A DNA stretch of 64,000 bases, taken from assembly GCF_024124905.1 (NCBI RefSeq), contig NZ_JAMXST010000002.1, positions 248,001 to 312,000 of the forward strand, given 5' to 3'. Below the pieces are notes generated by a model. The model worked only from the letters and a program-made list of their open reading frames with translations. It had not been told where the DNA came from and made no database searches. Below are positions 46,384 to 55,484 of the stretch, one piece after another; positions within the stretch are counted from its first letter, which is position 1, and each line of letters opens with the position of its first letter. The stretch is from Cellulosimicrobium cellulans (lineage in GTDB: Bacteria > Actinomycetota > Actinomycetes > Actinomycetales > Cellulomonadaceae). The position numbers and the translations under genes were made by a program.

Positions 46384-47537
46384 GCCGTGACCTCCTCGTC
46401 ACACGCCGACCCGGTTCCACCGCTCGTGACGGCGGCCAGGGCCCGCAGGGTCTCGCCCGCGACGGCCTCGACGCCGGGCGGGCTCATGATGATCGTGTAG
46501 TGATTGATACCCGCTACGTCGCGGGTGCGCAGCCCCGGCAGTCGCGCGCGCCACGCGGCGAGGTGCTCGGGGGAGTAGAGGGCCTCGGGCTCGTCGAGCA
46601 GGCCGCGCGGCGCGCGCAGGAGCACGAGCGGCACGGCGAGCGGGTGGTCGCCCGCGAGCGCGTCCGCGAGCGGCCCGCCCTCGTAGAGCTCGAGCGAGTC
46701 GGCGGAGACCGCCGCCCCCGACGACGCCGGGCGCAGCGCGGGCGCCTCGCCGACGAGGTCGTAGTCGACGTACCCCGCGACGACGTCGCCCCACGGCTCC
46801 TCCCACGCGCTCGCGAACGCGGGGTGCGCGCGCCAGAAGCCGCGGTACTCCTCGCGGTCGGCGAACGTCCGCTCGAGCCGCTCGACGGCCGGCCCGAGCA
46901 GCGCGCGCAGGACCTGGTCGTGGTCGGCGTCGGGGGGCAGGCCCGCGGGCGGCGGGAGCGGGATCCCGCCGTCGACGAGCACGAGCCGCGACACGCGGCC
47001 GGGGTGGCGGTGCGCGAGCACGACGGACACGAACGCGCCCATCGAGTGCCCGAGCGCGACGACGCTCTCGATCCCCAGCACGTCGAGCACCGCCGCGAGG
47101 TCGTCGGCGTGCGCCCCCATGCCGTACGGGCCGGGGAGCCCGTTGCTGCGCCCGCGCCCGCGCAGGTCCGGCGCGATCACGCGCACGCCCGGCAGCGCGG
47201 CGACGACGGCCGGCCACGCGCGGTGCGACGCCGTGATGCCGTGCACCGCGAGGACGGTCGGGACGGTCATCGCATCCGGCCTCGCATGCGGCCGCGCGTC
47301 GGGCCCCGCGTCGGGCCCCGCGTCGTCGAGCCGCGCGTGCTCGCGGCGGCGCGCACCGTCGTCGAGCCGTGCGCCGGGTGCGGGGACCGGGTCCCACACG
47401 CCGACGCGCAGCCGCCCGCCCGCGACGGGCACGTCGAGCGTCGCGTAGGTGTGGGTCGCGGCGGTCACGTCGTGCGGTGCGGGTGCGGCGTCCGCCGTCG
47501 GGTGTGCGGACGTGGGGGCCGCCGTCGTGCCCGCCAT
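46380..47537 (-). CDS. Alpha/beta-hydrolase with low-complexity insert
   Basis: 385-residue alpha/beta-hydrolase: VLAVHGITASHRAW, PDLRGRGRSNGLPGP, nucleophile Ser165 in VALGHSMGAFVSVVLAHRHPGRV, and His in DVAGINHYTIIM. Between the first strands (RLRVGVWDPVPAPGARLDD) and TVPTVLAVHG sits a low-complexity tract, about residues 57-89, with DAGPDAGPDARPHARPDA-type repeats, encoded by a 12-base DNA repeat; such a tract is not usual in this fold. ATG 47537 overlaps the BDH stop by one base. Likely works on an ester or lactone entering the pathway. Confidence 0.82.
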   Translation of the reverse strand: MAGTTAAPTSAHPTADAAPAPHDVTAATHTYATLDVPVAGGRLRVGVWDPVPAPGARLDDGARRREHARLDDAGPDAGPDARPHARPDAMTVPTVLAVHGITASHRAWPAVVAALPGVRVIAPDLRGRGRSNGLPGPYGMGAHADDLAAVLDVLGIESVVALGHSMGAFVSVVLAHRHPGRVSRLVLVDGGIPLPPPAGLPPDADHDQVLRALLGPAVERLERTFADREEYRGFWRAHPAFASAWEEPWGDVVAGYVDYDLVGEAPALRPASSGAAVSADSLELYEGGPLADALAGDHPLAVPLVLLRAPRGLLDEPEALYSPEHLAAWRARLPGLRTRDVAGINHYTIIMSPPGVEAVAGETLRALAAVTSGGTGSACDEEVTA

Positions 47538-48325
47538 CACCGCGCGCTCCAGCCGCCGTCGATCGTCCACGAGGCGCCCGAGACCATCGACGCGTCCGGG
47601 CCGGTGAGCCAGCCGACGAGCGACGCGACCTCCTCGGGCTCGACGAGCCGCTTCACCGCGGACTCGGCGAGGAGCACGGTCGCGAGCACCTCGGACTCAG
47701 GGATGCCGTGCACGCGCGCCTGGTCCGCGATCTGCTTCTCCACGAGCGGCGTGCGCACGTACCCGGGGTTGACGCACACGCTCGTCACGCCGTGCGGCCC
47801 GCCCTCGAGCGCCGTCACCTTGGACAGCCCCTCGAGCCCGTGCTTCGCGGACACGTACGCCGACTTGAACGGCGACGCGACGAGCCCGTGCACCGAGGAG
47901 ATGTTGACCACGCGGCCGAACCCGCGCGCGTACATCCCCGGCAGCGCCGCGCGGATTAGCAGGAACGGCGCCTCGAGCATGATCGCGTGGAGCAGGCGGA
48001 AGTCGTCGGGGCGGAACTCCTCGATGGGGCTCACGCGCTGCACGCCCGCGTTGTTGACGAGGACGTCGACGTCGAGGCTCAGGTGGTCGAGGGCACGCGT
48101 GTCGGCGAGGTCGACGACCCACGCCTCGCCGCCCAGCTCGTCCGCGAGACGCTGCGCGCCGTCGGGGTCGACGTCGGCGACGGTCACGTGCGCGCCGCGC
48201 GCGGCGAGCTCGCGCGCGCACGCCGCGCCGATGCCGCTCGCGCCGCCCGTGACGAGCGCGCGCCGCCCGGCGAGCGGGGGGGCCGCGGGCGTGGACGCGG
48301 CGTGGACGGTGGCGGGGACGGTCAC
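47537..48325 (-). CDS. 3-hydroxybutyrate dehydrogenase-like SDR
   Basis: 262-residue SDR. ALVTGGASGIGAACAREL is the NAD loop; LVNNAGVQRVSPIEEF, VVNISSVHGLVASPFKSAYVSAKHG (Ser, Tyr, Lys) and CVNPGYVRTPLVEKQIADQA are characteristic of (R)-3-hydroxybutyrate dehydrogenases. It would oxidise 3-hydroxybutyrate to acetoacetate, the substrate of the CoA-transferase made by the same operon. GTG 48325 overlaps the tetR stop by three bases. Confidence 0.88.
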   Translation of the reverse strand: MTVPATVHAASTPAAPPLAGRRALVTGGASGIGAACARELAARGAHVTVADVDPDGAQRLADELGGEAWVVDLADTRALDHLSLDVDVLVNNAGVQRVSPIEEFRPDDFRLLHAIMLEAPFLLIRAALPGMYARGFGRVVNISSVHGLVASPFKSAYVSAKHGLEGLSKVTALEGGPHGVTSVCVNPGYVRTPLVEKQIADQARVHGIPESEVLATVLLAESAVKRLVEPEEVASLVGWLTGPDASMVSGASWTIDGGWSAR

Positions 48326-49020
48326 TGCGCGTCTCCTTCGGTCGTGGTTCCGGTCTGGGTCATGGTCCCGGCCTCGGCAGCGGGTCGCGGTGCGGCGAGC
48401 GCGCGCTCGATGAACTGCATGGTCTGCTCGAAGACGTGCGGGGGGACCTCGGCCGCCGCGGTGTCGTACGACGGCGGCTCCGCGCCCTCGTCCCAGCGCC
48501 CGCCCCACAGGACCCAGCGCATGCCGACGATCTCGCCGATCCCCATGAGCGCCCACGCGGCGACCTCCGGGTCGACGTCGTGGCCGACCTCGCCGTTGGC
48601 ACGCGCCTTGTCGAGCCCGGTCATGTAGCCCTCGACGATGCGCGAGTAGTGCCGGCGCAGGGCCCCGGGCGAGACGAACTCGGCCTGCCGCACGATCCGG
48701 TAGAGCGCCGGGTGCTCGGCGGTGAAGCGGAAGAACGCCTCGAAGCCCGCGCGCTCGGCGGCCAGCCGCGAGCCTGCCTGCGAGCTCGCCTCGATCATCG
48801 CGTGCCGCACGCGGCGGTTGAGGTCGTCGACGAGCTCGTCGAACACGTCGATCTTCGACTCGAAGTACAGGTAGAACGTGCCCTGCCCGACGCCCGCCGC
48901 CTCCGTGATCTTCACGATCGACGCGTCGTGGTACCCGACCTCGGCGAACACCTGCTCGGCCGCGGCGAGGATCTTGGCCCGCGTGCGGTTGCCGCGGGCG
49001 GTGCGGGGCTGGGTGCTCAT
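48322..49020 (-). CDS. TetR-family transcriptional regulator
   Basis: 232 residues. TetR DNA-binding domain at about 12-58 (RTRAKILAAAEQVFAEVGYH, KITEAAGVGQGTFYLYFESK) and a helical effector domain with WALMGIGEIVGMRWVLWGGR (TetR_C family of fatty-acid type regulators). It is placed inside the operon, between the ligase and BDH genes, with four-base overlaps on both sides, so it is co-made with the pathway and probably senses an acyl-CoA or the transported acid. Confidence 0.9.
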   Translation of the reverse strand: MSTQPRTARGNRTRAKILAAAEQVFAEVGYHDASIVKITEAAGVGQGTFYLYFESKIDVFDELVDDLNRRVRHAMIEASSQAGSRLAAERAGFEAFFRFTAEHPALYRIVRQAEFVSPGALRRHYSRIVEGYMTGLDKARANGEVGHDVDPEVAAWALMGIGEIVGMRWVLWGGRWDEGAEPPSYDTAAAEVPPHVFEQTMQFIERALAAPRPAAEAGTMTQTGTTTEGDAQ

Positions 49021-50636
49021 GAGTCCTCCGGGACGGTCACGCGCTCGGCGAGCGAGCGGCGCGACACCTTGTGCAGCGACGTGCGGGGCAGGGACGGGAC
49101 GAGGTCGAAGCGGCGCGGGACCTTGAAGTGCGCGAGCTCGCGGCGGCAGAACGCCTCGAGATCCTCGGCGTCGGTGGGGAAGCCCTGGCGCGGGACGACG
49201 AAGGCCGCGCCGACCTCGCCCCACCGGTCGTCCGGGACGCCCACGACCGCGACGTCCGCGACGCCGGGGTGGCGCCGGAGCACGGCCTCCACCTCGGACG
49301 GCGTGACGTTCTCGCCTCCGACGATGAAGACGTCCTTGATCCGGTCCACCACGCGGTAGTACCCGTCGGCGTCGCGCTCGACGAGGTCCCCGGTGCGCAG
49401 CCAGCCGTCGTGCAGGACGGCGGCCGTCGCGGCCTCGTCGCGGAAGTACCCGGCGAACACCCCGGGCCCGCGGACCAGCAGCTCGCCCGCCGCGGGCCCG
49501 TCGAGGTGGCGCCCGGTCACCGGGTCCGCGACGGCGACCTCGACGTGGGGATACGGCGTCCCGGCCGACCCGAGGCGCTCGCGCGCCTGGTCGTCCGGCA
49601 GGCACAGCACGTTGGGCCCGGCCTCGGTGAGCCCGTACCCCTGCGAGAGCGCGACGCCGCGCCGGTGCCACGTGCGCAGCAGCGGCTCGGGCATGGGCGC
49701 GCCGCCCACGACGGCGTGGCGCAGCGACGACAGGTCGGCGTCCGCGAAGCCTGGGTGCTCCGCGAGGAGCAGGTAGTTCGTCGGGACGCCCATCATCGTC
49801 GTGACGCGGCGCTCGGCGACGAGCTGCAGCACGCGCTCCGGCTCGAACGTGCGCTCCAGGACGACCGTCGCGCCGGTCCACCACGCGAGCAGCGGCTGGA
49901 TGTTCCAGCCGCCCGCGTGGAACTGCGGCAGCACGCTCAGCACGACGTCGTGGCTCGTCAGCTCGACCGTGCGCGAGAGCGAGAGGTTGGTCCAGAAGCA
50001 GTTCGCGTGCGTGAGCAGCGCGCCCTTGGGCGTGCCCTGGGTGCCGGACGTGAACACGAGCAGGAGCGGGTCGTCGTCGCGCACGACGCGGCGCTCGGGG
50101 ACGGGCGCCCCCGTGGCCCGGCCTGCGCCGTCCGCGTCCCGCGCGCCGTCGGCCAGGCACGGGCGGCGCGACGGTGCGGGGACCCGCGCCTCGACGCCGC
50201 TGCGGCCGAGCTCGGTACGCCGCGGGGGGAGGACGAGCCGGTCCAGCCGGTCGAACGCCGCGTCGGCCAGCGCGGAGAACTCCTGCTCCACGAGCACGAG
50301 CGCCGGGTCGGCCTGCTCGATCTGGGCGGCGAGCTCGCCCGGCGACAGCCGCCACGACAGCGGCGCGAGGATCAGCCCGGCCTGCGCGCACGCGAAGAAC
50401 AGCACGACCTGGTCGGCGCTGTTGCCGGTCACCGTGGCCACGCGGTCGCCGACGCCGTAGCCCGCCTCGCGGAACGCCGTCGCCAGGGCGCTCGCGCGCT
50501 CGTGCAGGTCGCGGTAGCGCAGGGTCACGCCGCGGTCGTCGACCGCGACGCGGTCCGGCGTCGTGAGCGCGCGGTCGCGCGTCCAGCGGCCGAGGGTGTG
50601 CAGGCCGTCCTGGGCGTCCTGGTGCTGCGTCGTCAT
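49017..50636 (-). CDS. AMP-forming acyl-CoA ligase
   Basis: 539-residue ANL-superfamily ligase that activates a carboxylic acid with ATP and CoA. Motifs: LLLVFTSGTQGTPKGALLTH (P-loop), LSQGYGLTEAGPNV, GWLRTGDLVERDADGYYRVVDRIKD and FKVPRRFDLVPSLPRTSLHKVSRRS with the catalytic Lys near the end. The length fits medium-chain or aryl acid ligases, not the 650-residue acetoacetyl-CoA synthetases. Its presence beside a CoA-transferase suggests that the imported compound is activated here and a second acid by transfer. Confidence 0.92.
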   Translation of the reverse strand: MTTQHQDAQDGLHTLGRWTRDRALTTPDRVAVDDRGVTLRYRDLHERASALATAFREAGYGVGDRVATVTGNSADQVVLFFACAQAGLILAPLSWRLSPGELAAQIEQADPALVLVEQEFSALADAAFDRLDRLVLPPRRTELGRSGVEARVPAPSRRPCLADGARDADGAGRATGAPVPERRVVRDDDPLLLVFTSGTQGTPKGALLTHANCFWTNLSLSRTVELTSHDVVLSVLPQFHAGGWNIQPLLAWWTGATVVLERTFEPERVLQLVAERRVTTMMGVPTNYLLLAEHPGFADADLSSLRHAVVGGAPMPEPLLRTWHRRGVALSQGYGLTEAGPNVLCLPDDQARERLGSAGTPYPHVEVAVADPVTGRHLDGPAAGELLVRGPGVFAGYFRDEAATAAVLHDGWLRTGDLVERDADGYYRVVDRIKDVFIVGGENVTPSEVEAVLRRHPGVADVAVVGVPDDRWGEVGAAFVVPRQGFPTDAEDLEAFCRRELAHFKVPRRFDLVPSLPRTSLHKVSRRSLAERVTVPEDS

Positions 50637-51844
50637 GCCACCTCCTCCAGGCGCTCGCGGGCCTCCTCCCGATCCTCCCGCGGGCGGCGGCGCGCGGCGA
50701 GGCGCGACGCGGCGCCGGCGATGCCGCCGGGCAGGAACATCACGACGAGGATGAAGAGGGTCCCGAGGAGGAACAGCGGCTCGCTGAGCGGCACGCGCAG
50801 CACGGCCGGGAGGTCCGCGACGGCCGCGGAGCTCGCGAGCGTCCCGAGCCGCTGGTCGAGGATCGTGTAGAGCACGCCGCCGACGATCGCGCCCCACCGT
50901 GAGCCCACGCCGCCGAGCACGACCATGACGAGCAGCGTGAGCGTGAAGTCGGCCGACGTCGCGCGCGGCACGGCGCCGGACTGGAGCAGGAGGTACGCCA
51001 TGCCGACGACGGTCGCGAGCGTCGCCGCGAGGACGAACACGAGGAGCTTGACGAGGTAGGGGCGCCCGCCGATGACGCGCACGCGCATCTCGTTCTCGCG
51101 CGTCGCCGCCGCGACGTGCCCCGCGCGCGACCGCTCGATCCACAGCACGACGAGGTAGACCACGACGAGCACGGCGAGCGCGAGCCAGTAGAGGTTGCGC
51201 GTGTTGAGGACGCCCACGAACGCGTCGGGGACGTTGCCGGTCGCGAGCGCGAGGCCCTCCTCGCCGCCCGTGGCGCCGCCGGGGTTGCGGCGCACGAGCA
51301 CGTTGCCCGCCTGGGCGAACGCGAGCGTGACCATGGCGAACGAGATGCCCGTGACGCGCAGCGAGATCGCGCCGACGACGTGCGCGAGGACGATCCCGCC
51401 GACGAGCACGAGCGCCGCGGCGGGCAGGAGCGGGATCTCGGTCGTGTCGAGCACGATCGCGAGCCCGTACACGCCCGCCGCGAAGTACAGCGCGTGGCCG
51501 AAGCTCAGCAGCCCCGCGACGCCGAACAGCAGGTGGTAGCTCAGGGCGAGCGCACCGATGAGCCAGCACAGCGCCATCATCTGCAGCGCGCCCGGCGTGT
51601 AGGTCGGACCAGGCAGCACGCCGGGCACGTGGATGGCGAGCAGCGGCAGGCACGCGAGCAGCGCGACGAGCGCGACACCCGCGAGCGTGCGGACCACGGT
51701 GCCCGACGGCGTCCGGCGCGCCGGGCGCGCAGCGTCGCCAGGGTGCGGGGCGCCCGGCACGGACCCGGCGGGAGCGGAGGTGGGGTCGGCGGCCGCGCGC
51801 GTGCCGCCGTCGGGCCGGCTGCCAGGAGCGGTCTGGGTGGTCAT
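50633..51844 (-). CDS. livM: LIV-type ABC transporter permease LivM
   Basis: 403-residue membrane subunit of a hydrophobic-amino-acid-type (HAAT) importer with about ten membrane segments; YHLLFGVAGLLSFGHALYFA, TGISFAMVTLAFAQAGNVL, LLVMVVLGGVGSRWGAIVGG are family motifs. The N-terminal 45 residues are an Ala/Pro/Gly-rich lead and the C-terminus ends in a basic-acidic tail. Its ends overlap livH upstream and the ligase gene downstream by four bases. Confidence 0.92.
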   Translation of the reverse strand: MTTQTAPGSRPDGGTRAAADPTSAPAGSVPGAPHPGDAARPARRTPSGTVVRTLAGVALVALLACLPLLAIHVPGVLPGPTYTPGALQMMALCWLIGALALSYHLLFGVAGLLSFGHALYFAAGVYGLAIVLDTTEIPLLPAAALVLVGGIVLAHVVGAISLRVTGISFAMVTLAFAQAGNVLVRRNPGGATGGEEGLALATGNVPDAFVGVLNTRNLYWLALAVLVVVYLVVLWIERSRAGHVAAATRENEMRVRVIGGRPYLVKLLVFVLAATLATVVGMAYLLLQSGAVPRATSADFTLTLLVMVVLGGVGSRWGAIVGGVLYTILDQRLGTLASSAAVADLPAVLRVPLSEPLFLLGTLFILVVMFLPGGIAGAASRLAARRRPREDREEARERLEEVA

Positions 51845-52716
51845 GCGGCTGCCCTCCCGAGGAGGCCGGTGGGACGGACGAGGAGCACGAGCGCGAGCAG
51901 CAGCACGACGATGAGGTCGCCGTAGCCGAGGTAGTAGTTCGCGAACTGCTGGAGGACCGCGACGAGCACGGAGGCGACCGCGGCGCCGGTCAGCGAGCCG
52001 AGCCCGCCGATGACCGTGACGATGAACGCGAAGATGAGCAGCGACCCGCCGAGGTGCGGCGAGACGTAGCCGAAGTACTGCGAGGCGAGGACCCCGCCGA
52101 GGCCCGCGGCGGCGCCGCCGAGGGCGAACACGAGCGTGAACGCCTTGCGCACGTCGATGCCGAGCGCCGTGACCATGGACCGGTTCTCGACGCCCGCGCG
52201 GATGATGAGGCCGTAACGCGTGCGCTGGAGGAAGAGCACGATCGCGCCGAGCACGAGAACCGCGGCGCCGATCGCGACGAAGCGGTCGTTGGGGATCGGC
52301 GCGCCCGCGAGGTCGGTCGTGCCCTTGAGCCACGCGGGACCGGAGATGAATTCGGGGTCCGAGCCCCACATGCCCTCGAACAGCGCGACGGAGGCGAGCG
52401 AGAGCCCGACCGTGACGAGCACCTGCTCGATGTGCCGCTCGTAGAGCGGGCGGATGAGCAGGAGCTCGGTGAGCGCCGCGGCCCCCGCCCCGACGACGGC
52501 CCCGGCGAGCAGCGAGAGCGCGAAGACGCCCCACGAGTCCGCGCCGAGCGAGCGCGCGACGAACCAGCCGCCGAACGCGCCGAGCGTGAGGAACGACCCG
52601 TGCGCGAAGTTGAGGACGCCCATGAGCCCGTAGATGAGCGACAGGCCCGACGCGACGAGGAAGTACAGCGCCCCGAGGCCGAGCCCCGTGACGAGGAGGA
52701 GGACGATCGTGCTCAT
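51841..52716 (-). CDS. livH: LIV-type ABC transporter permease LivH
   Basis: 291-residue permease with about eight membrane segments: ALYFLVASGLSLIYGLMGVLNFAHGSFLTLGAF, GVENRSMVTALGIDV and SLLIFAFIVTVIGGLGSLTGA match LivH. Pairs with LivM. Overlaps livF by four bases. Confidence 0.94.
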   Translation of the reverse strand: MSTIVLLLVTGLGLGALYFLVASGLSLIYGLMGVLNFAHGSFLTLGAFGGWFVARSLGADSWGVFALSLLAGAVVGAGAAALTELLLIRPLYERHIEQVLVTVGLSLASVALFEGMWGSDPEFISGPAWLKGTTDLAGAPIPNDRFVAIGAAVLVLGAIVLFLQRTRYGLIIRAGVENRSMVTALGIDVRKAFTLVFALGGAAAGLGGVLASQYFGYVSPHLGGSLLIFAFIVTVIGGLGSLTGAAVASVLVAVLQQFANYYLGYGDLIVVLLLALVLLVRPTGLLGRAAA

Positions 52717-53492
52717 CGGGCCGCAGCCCCTTCGTTCTCGTGGTGGTCGACCTCGGCGTGCACGCCGAGGAGCTGCTGGACGCGGTCGGGGTCGTCGAGG
52801 AGCTCGCGCGCCGGGCCCGTGTGCACGACGCGGCCCGCGTCGATCACGACGACGCGCTCGGCGAGCCGCTCGATGACCTCGAGGTTCTGCTCGACGAGCA
52901 GGATCGGGACCGTGCGGGCCGCCTCGGCGAGCGCGTCCGACACCTCGCCGACGATCCGGGGCGCGAGGCCCTTGGTGGGCTCGTCGACGAGGAGCAGGCG
53001 GTTGGCGTTGAGCAGGGCGCGCGCGAGCGACACCATCTGCTGCTGACCGCCCGAGAGGGTGCCCGCGCGCTGGGCGGCGCGCTGGACGAGGTCCGGGAAG
53101 AGCTCCGCGACGAGCTCGCGCCGCGGGTGCGCGTCGCGCTCCGCGAGCCGCAGGTTCTCCGCGACCGTGAGCCCGGCGAACACCTCGCGGTCCTCGGGCA
53201 CGTACCCGACGCCGCGGCGCACGATCCGGTCCGTGCGCTCGCCGTCGACCCGCTCGCCCGCGAGCCGCACCTCGCCCCGGCGCTCGATGAGGCCGAGCAC
53301 GGCCTTGAGGGTCGACGTCTTGCCGACGCCGTTGCGGCCCAGCACGGCGGTGACGCCCGTGGCCGGGACGGAGAACGTCACGTCCTCGACGACCTGCTGC
53401 CCCGCGATGCGCGCGGACAGCCCGCGCACCTCGAGGACGGGCACGTCGGCCGTCGCTCCGGTCCGGTCCGTGAGGTTCCTGCCGGCGCTCAT
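52713..53492 (-). CDS. livF: LIV-type ABC transporter ATPase LivF
   Basis: 259-residue ATPase: Walker A LGRNGVGKTSTLKAVLGL, Q-loop region GVGYVPEDREVFAGLTVAEN, signature LSGGQQQMVSLARAL and Walker B RLLLVDEPTKGLAP. The EDREVF/LTVAEN stretch and size identify LivF. The N-terminus has a 17-residue lead before the domain. Overlaps livG by four bases. Confidence 0.94.
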   Translation of the reverse strand: MSAGRNLTDRTGATADVPVLEVRGLSARIAGQQVVEDVTFSVPATGVTAVLGRNGVGKTSTLKAVLGLIERRGEVRLAGERVDGERTDRIVRRGVGYVPEDREVFAGLTVAENLRLAERDAHPRRELVAELFPDLVQRAAQRAGTLSGGQQQMVSLARALLNANRLLLVDEPTKGLAPRIVGEVSDALAEAARTVPILLVEQNLEVIERLAERVVVIDAGRVVHTGPARELLDDPDRVQQLLGVHAEVDHHENEGAAAR

Positions 53493-54265
53493 GCTGCCTC
53501 TCCTGCCGTGACGCCGAGGTAGGCGCTCTGCACCGTCGGGTCCGCCATGACGGCGTCGGGGGTGTCGCACGCGAGCAGCTCGCCGTGGTGCATGACGGCG
53601 ACGCGGTCCACGAGCCCGAGCACGACGTCCATGTGGTGCTCGACCATGAGGACGGTGCAGCCGGTCGCGTGCAGGTCGCGGATGACCTCGACGAGCCCGG
53701 GCACGTCGGCCGACGACACGCCCGCCATGGGCTCGTCGAGCAGCACGACCCGCGGCTCCGTCGCGAGGAGCACCGCGATCTCGAGCTTGCGCTTGTCGCC
53801 GTGCGACAGGTCCCCGGCCGCGACGTCGGCGCGGCGCGTGAGCCCCACGGTCTCGAGGTGCCGGTTCGCCTCCCGCGTCGCGGCGTCGCCGCGGCGCGGG
53901 AAGCGCAGCACGGACAGGGCGCCGCCGAGGCGCCCCTGCGCGGCGAGCCGCACGTTCTCCCGGACGCTCAGGCGCGGGAACAGGCTCGACGTCTGGAACG
54001 TGCGGCCCAGCCCGGCGCGGGCGCGCGCCGCCACCGAGGTGGTCGTCACGTCCGTTCCCGCGAGGAGCACCGACCCGCTCGTCGGGCGGTGGATCCCCGA
54101 CACCAGGTTGAAGAGCGTCGTCTTGCCCGCGCCGTTCGGCCCGATCACCCCGAGCATCTCGCCCTGCCCGACGGCGAGGCTCACGCCCTGGAGGATGCGC
54201 GCGCCGCCGATCTGGAGGCCGAGGCCGCGGACCTCGAGCGCGGGGAGGGCGTGCGGCTCGCCCAC
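53489..54265 (-). CDS. livG: LIV-type ABC transporter ATPase LivG
   Basis: 258-residue ATPase: Walker A GVIGPNGAGKTTLFNLVSG, GLGRTFQTSSLFPRLSVREN, signature LSHGDKRKLEIAVLLATEPR and Walker B VVLLDEPMAGVS, with the C-terminal LivG helix region. GTG 54265 begins one base after the livK stop. The signature LSHGDKR is the LivG variant of LSGGQ. Confidence 0.94.
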   Translation of the reverse strand: MGEPHALPALEVRGLGLQIGGARILQGVSLAVGQGEMLGVIGPNGAGKTTLFNLVSGIHRPTSGSVLLAGTDVTTTSVAARARAGLGRTFQTSSLFPRLSVRENVRLAAQGRLGGALSVLRFPRRGDAATREANRHLETVGLTRRADVAAGDLSHGDKRKLEIAVLLATEPRVVLLDEPMAGVSSADVPGLVEVIRDLHATGCTVLMVEHHMDVVLGLVDRVAVMHHGELLACDTPDAVMADPTVQSAYLGVTAGEAA

Positions 54266-54266
54266 G

Positions 54267-55484
54267 TCAGCCCGCCTCGGCCGGCGCGACGTCGTCGCCC
54301 GGCACCTCGGTGACGAGCTCGGGGATCCAGGCGTCGCCGTCGGCCACGAGCTTGACCTGGTACATCGGCTGGATCAGCGCGTGGTCGGACGCGCGGACCG
54401 TCGTCGTGCCCTTGGGGCCGTCGAAGCTCCAGCCCTCGAGCGCGTCGACCATGGCGTCGACGTCGTCGCCGCCCTCCTCGATCGCGTGGACGATCATCTG
54501 GGCCGCGACGAAGCCGTCGGGCGTGAAGAGGTCCGCCTGCTTGCCGGTTGCCTCGACCGACGCGAGCATCGCGGCCTCGACCTCGGTGCCCGCCGCGCCG
54601 GGGAAGTAGTGGTTGAGGAAGTCGACCTTGCTCGCCGCGGCGCCGTACGCGCCGTAGGTGGCGACGTCGCCGAGGCCGGTGACGACCGTCGTCGAGTCGA
54701 GCACGCCCTGCTGGTCGAGGCCCTGCCACATCGCGCCCGACGTCGCCCCGGCCCACGCGACGAACACGAGGTCGGGCGCGGCGTCGACGATCTGGTGCGC
54801 GAACGGCGTGAACTCCGTCGCGTCCTCGGGCACGAGCACGCTCGTCACCTCGGCGCCCTGCGCGCCGAGGACCGCCTCGACCGCGGCGAGGTTGCCCTGG
54901 CCGAACGCGTTGTCCTGCGCGAACACGACGACCTTCGCGCCGTCGGGGTCGACGAACGTCCCCGCCGTCGCGACGTCCTGGAGCGACTGGCGTCCCGAGC
55001 GGAACGTGTAGTCGTTGATGCCCGTGAGCGCGTCGACCGCGGCGGGGCCGGAGATGTAGAGCACCTTGTTCTGCTCCGCCTGCTCGGCGAGCTTAAGCGC
55101 CACGCCGGACACGACCGTGCCGCCGAGGATCTGGTAGCCCTTGCCGATGAGGTCCTTGGCCTGGCCGACCGCCTTGTCGGGGTCGCCTCCGTCGTCGTGG
55201 AACGTCACGTTGACGGGCCGGCCGTCGACCTCGCCCGTGCCGTCGGTCGCGTAGTCGAGGCCGGCCTGGAAGCCCTCGTAGTAGGCCTCGCCGTAGGCGG
55301 CGAGCGGCCCGGTCTTGGAGTAGATGATGCCGACGTCGACGGGGTCGGCGCTCGCGCTGCTCTCGCCTCCGGTGCTGGTGCCTCCGCCGGTCGCGTCGGT
55401 CGGCGCGCACGCGGCGAGCACGAGGCTCGCGGCCGCGAGCGCGGCGACGGCGAGTGCCGGCCGCTGGGACTTCTTCGTCCGCAT
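54267..55484 (-). CDS. livK: LIV-type ABC transporter substrate-binding lipoprotein
   Basis: 405-residue extracytoplasmic binding protein (type I periplasmic fold). Signal peptide MRTKKSQRPALAVAALAAAS then lipobox LAAC with Cys26; a Gly/Ser/Thr linker; VDVGIIYSKTGPLAAYGEAY and VTFHDDGGDPDKAVGQAKDLI begin the domain; ISGPAAVDALTG, VVVFAQDNAFGQGNLAAVEA and FVAWAGATSGAMWQGL continue. The ligand is probably not a branched-chain amino acid, given the catabolic genes behind it. First gene of the operon; GAAGGGCGAAG is its ribosome site. Confidence 0.92.
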   Translation of the reverse strand: MRTKKSQRPALAVAALAAASLVLAACAPTDATGGGTSTGGESSASADPVDVGIIYSKTGPLAAYGEAYYEGFQAGLDYATDGTGEVDGRPVNVTFHDDGGDPDKAVGQAKDLIGKGYQILGGTVVSGVALKLAEQAEQNKVLYISGPAAVDALTGINDYTFRSGRQSLQDVATAGTFVDPDGAKVVVFAQDNAFGQGNLAAVEAVLGAQGAEVTSVLVPEDATEFTPFAHQIVDAAPDLVFVAWAGATSGAMWQGLDQQGVLDSTTVVTGLGDVATYGAYGAAASKVDFLNHYFPGAAGTEVEAAMLASVEATGKQADLFTPDGFVAAQMIVHAIEEGGDDVDAMVDALEGWSFDGPKGTTTVRASDHALIQPMYQVKLVADGDAWIPELVTEVPGDDVAPAEAG

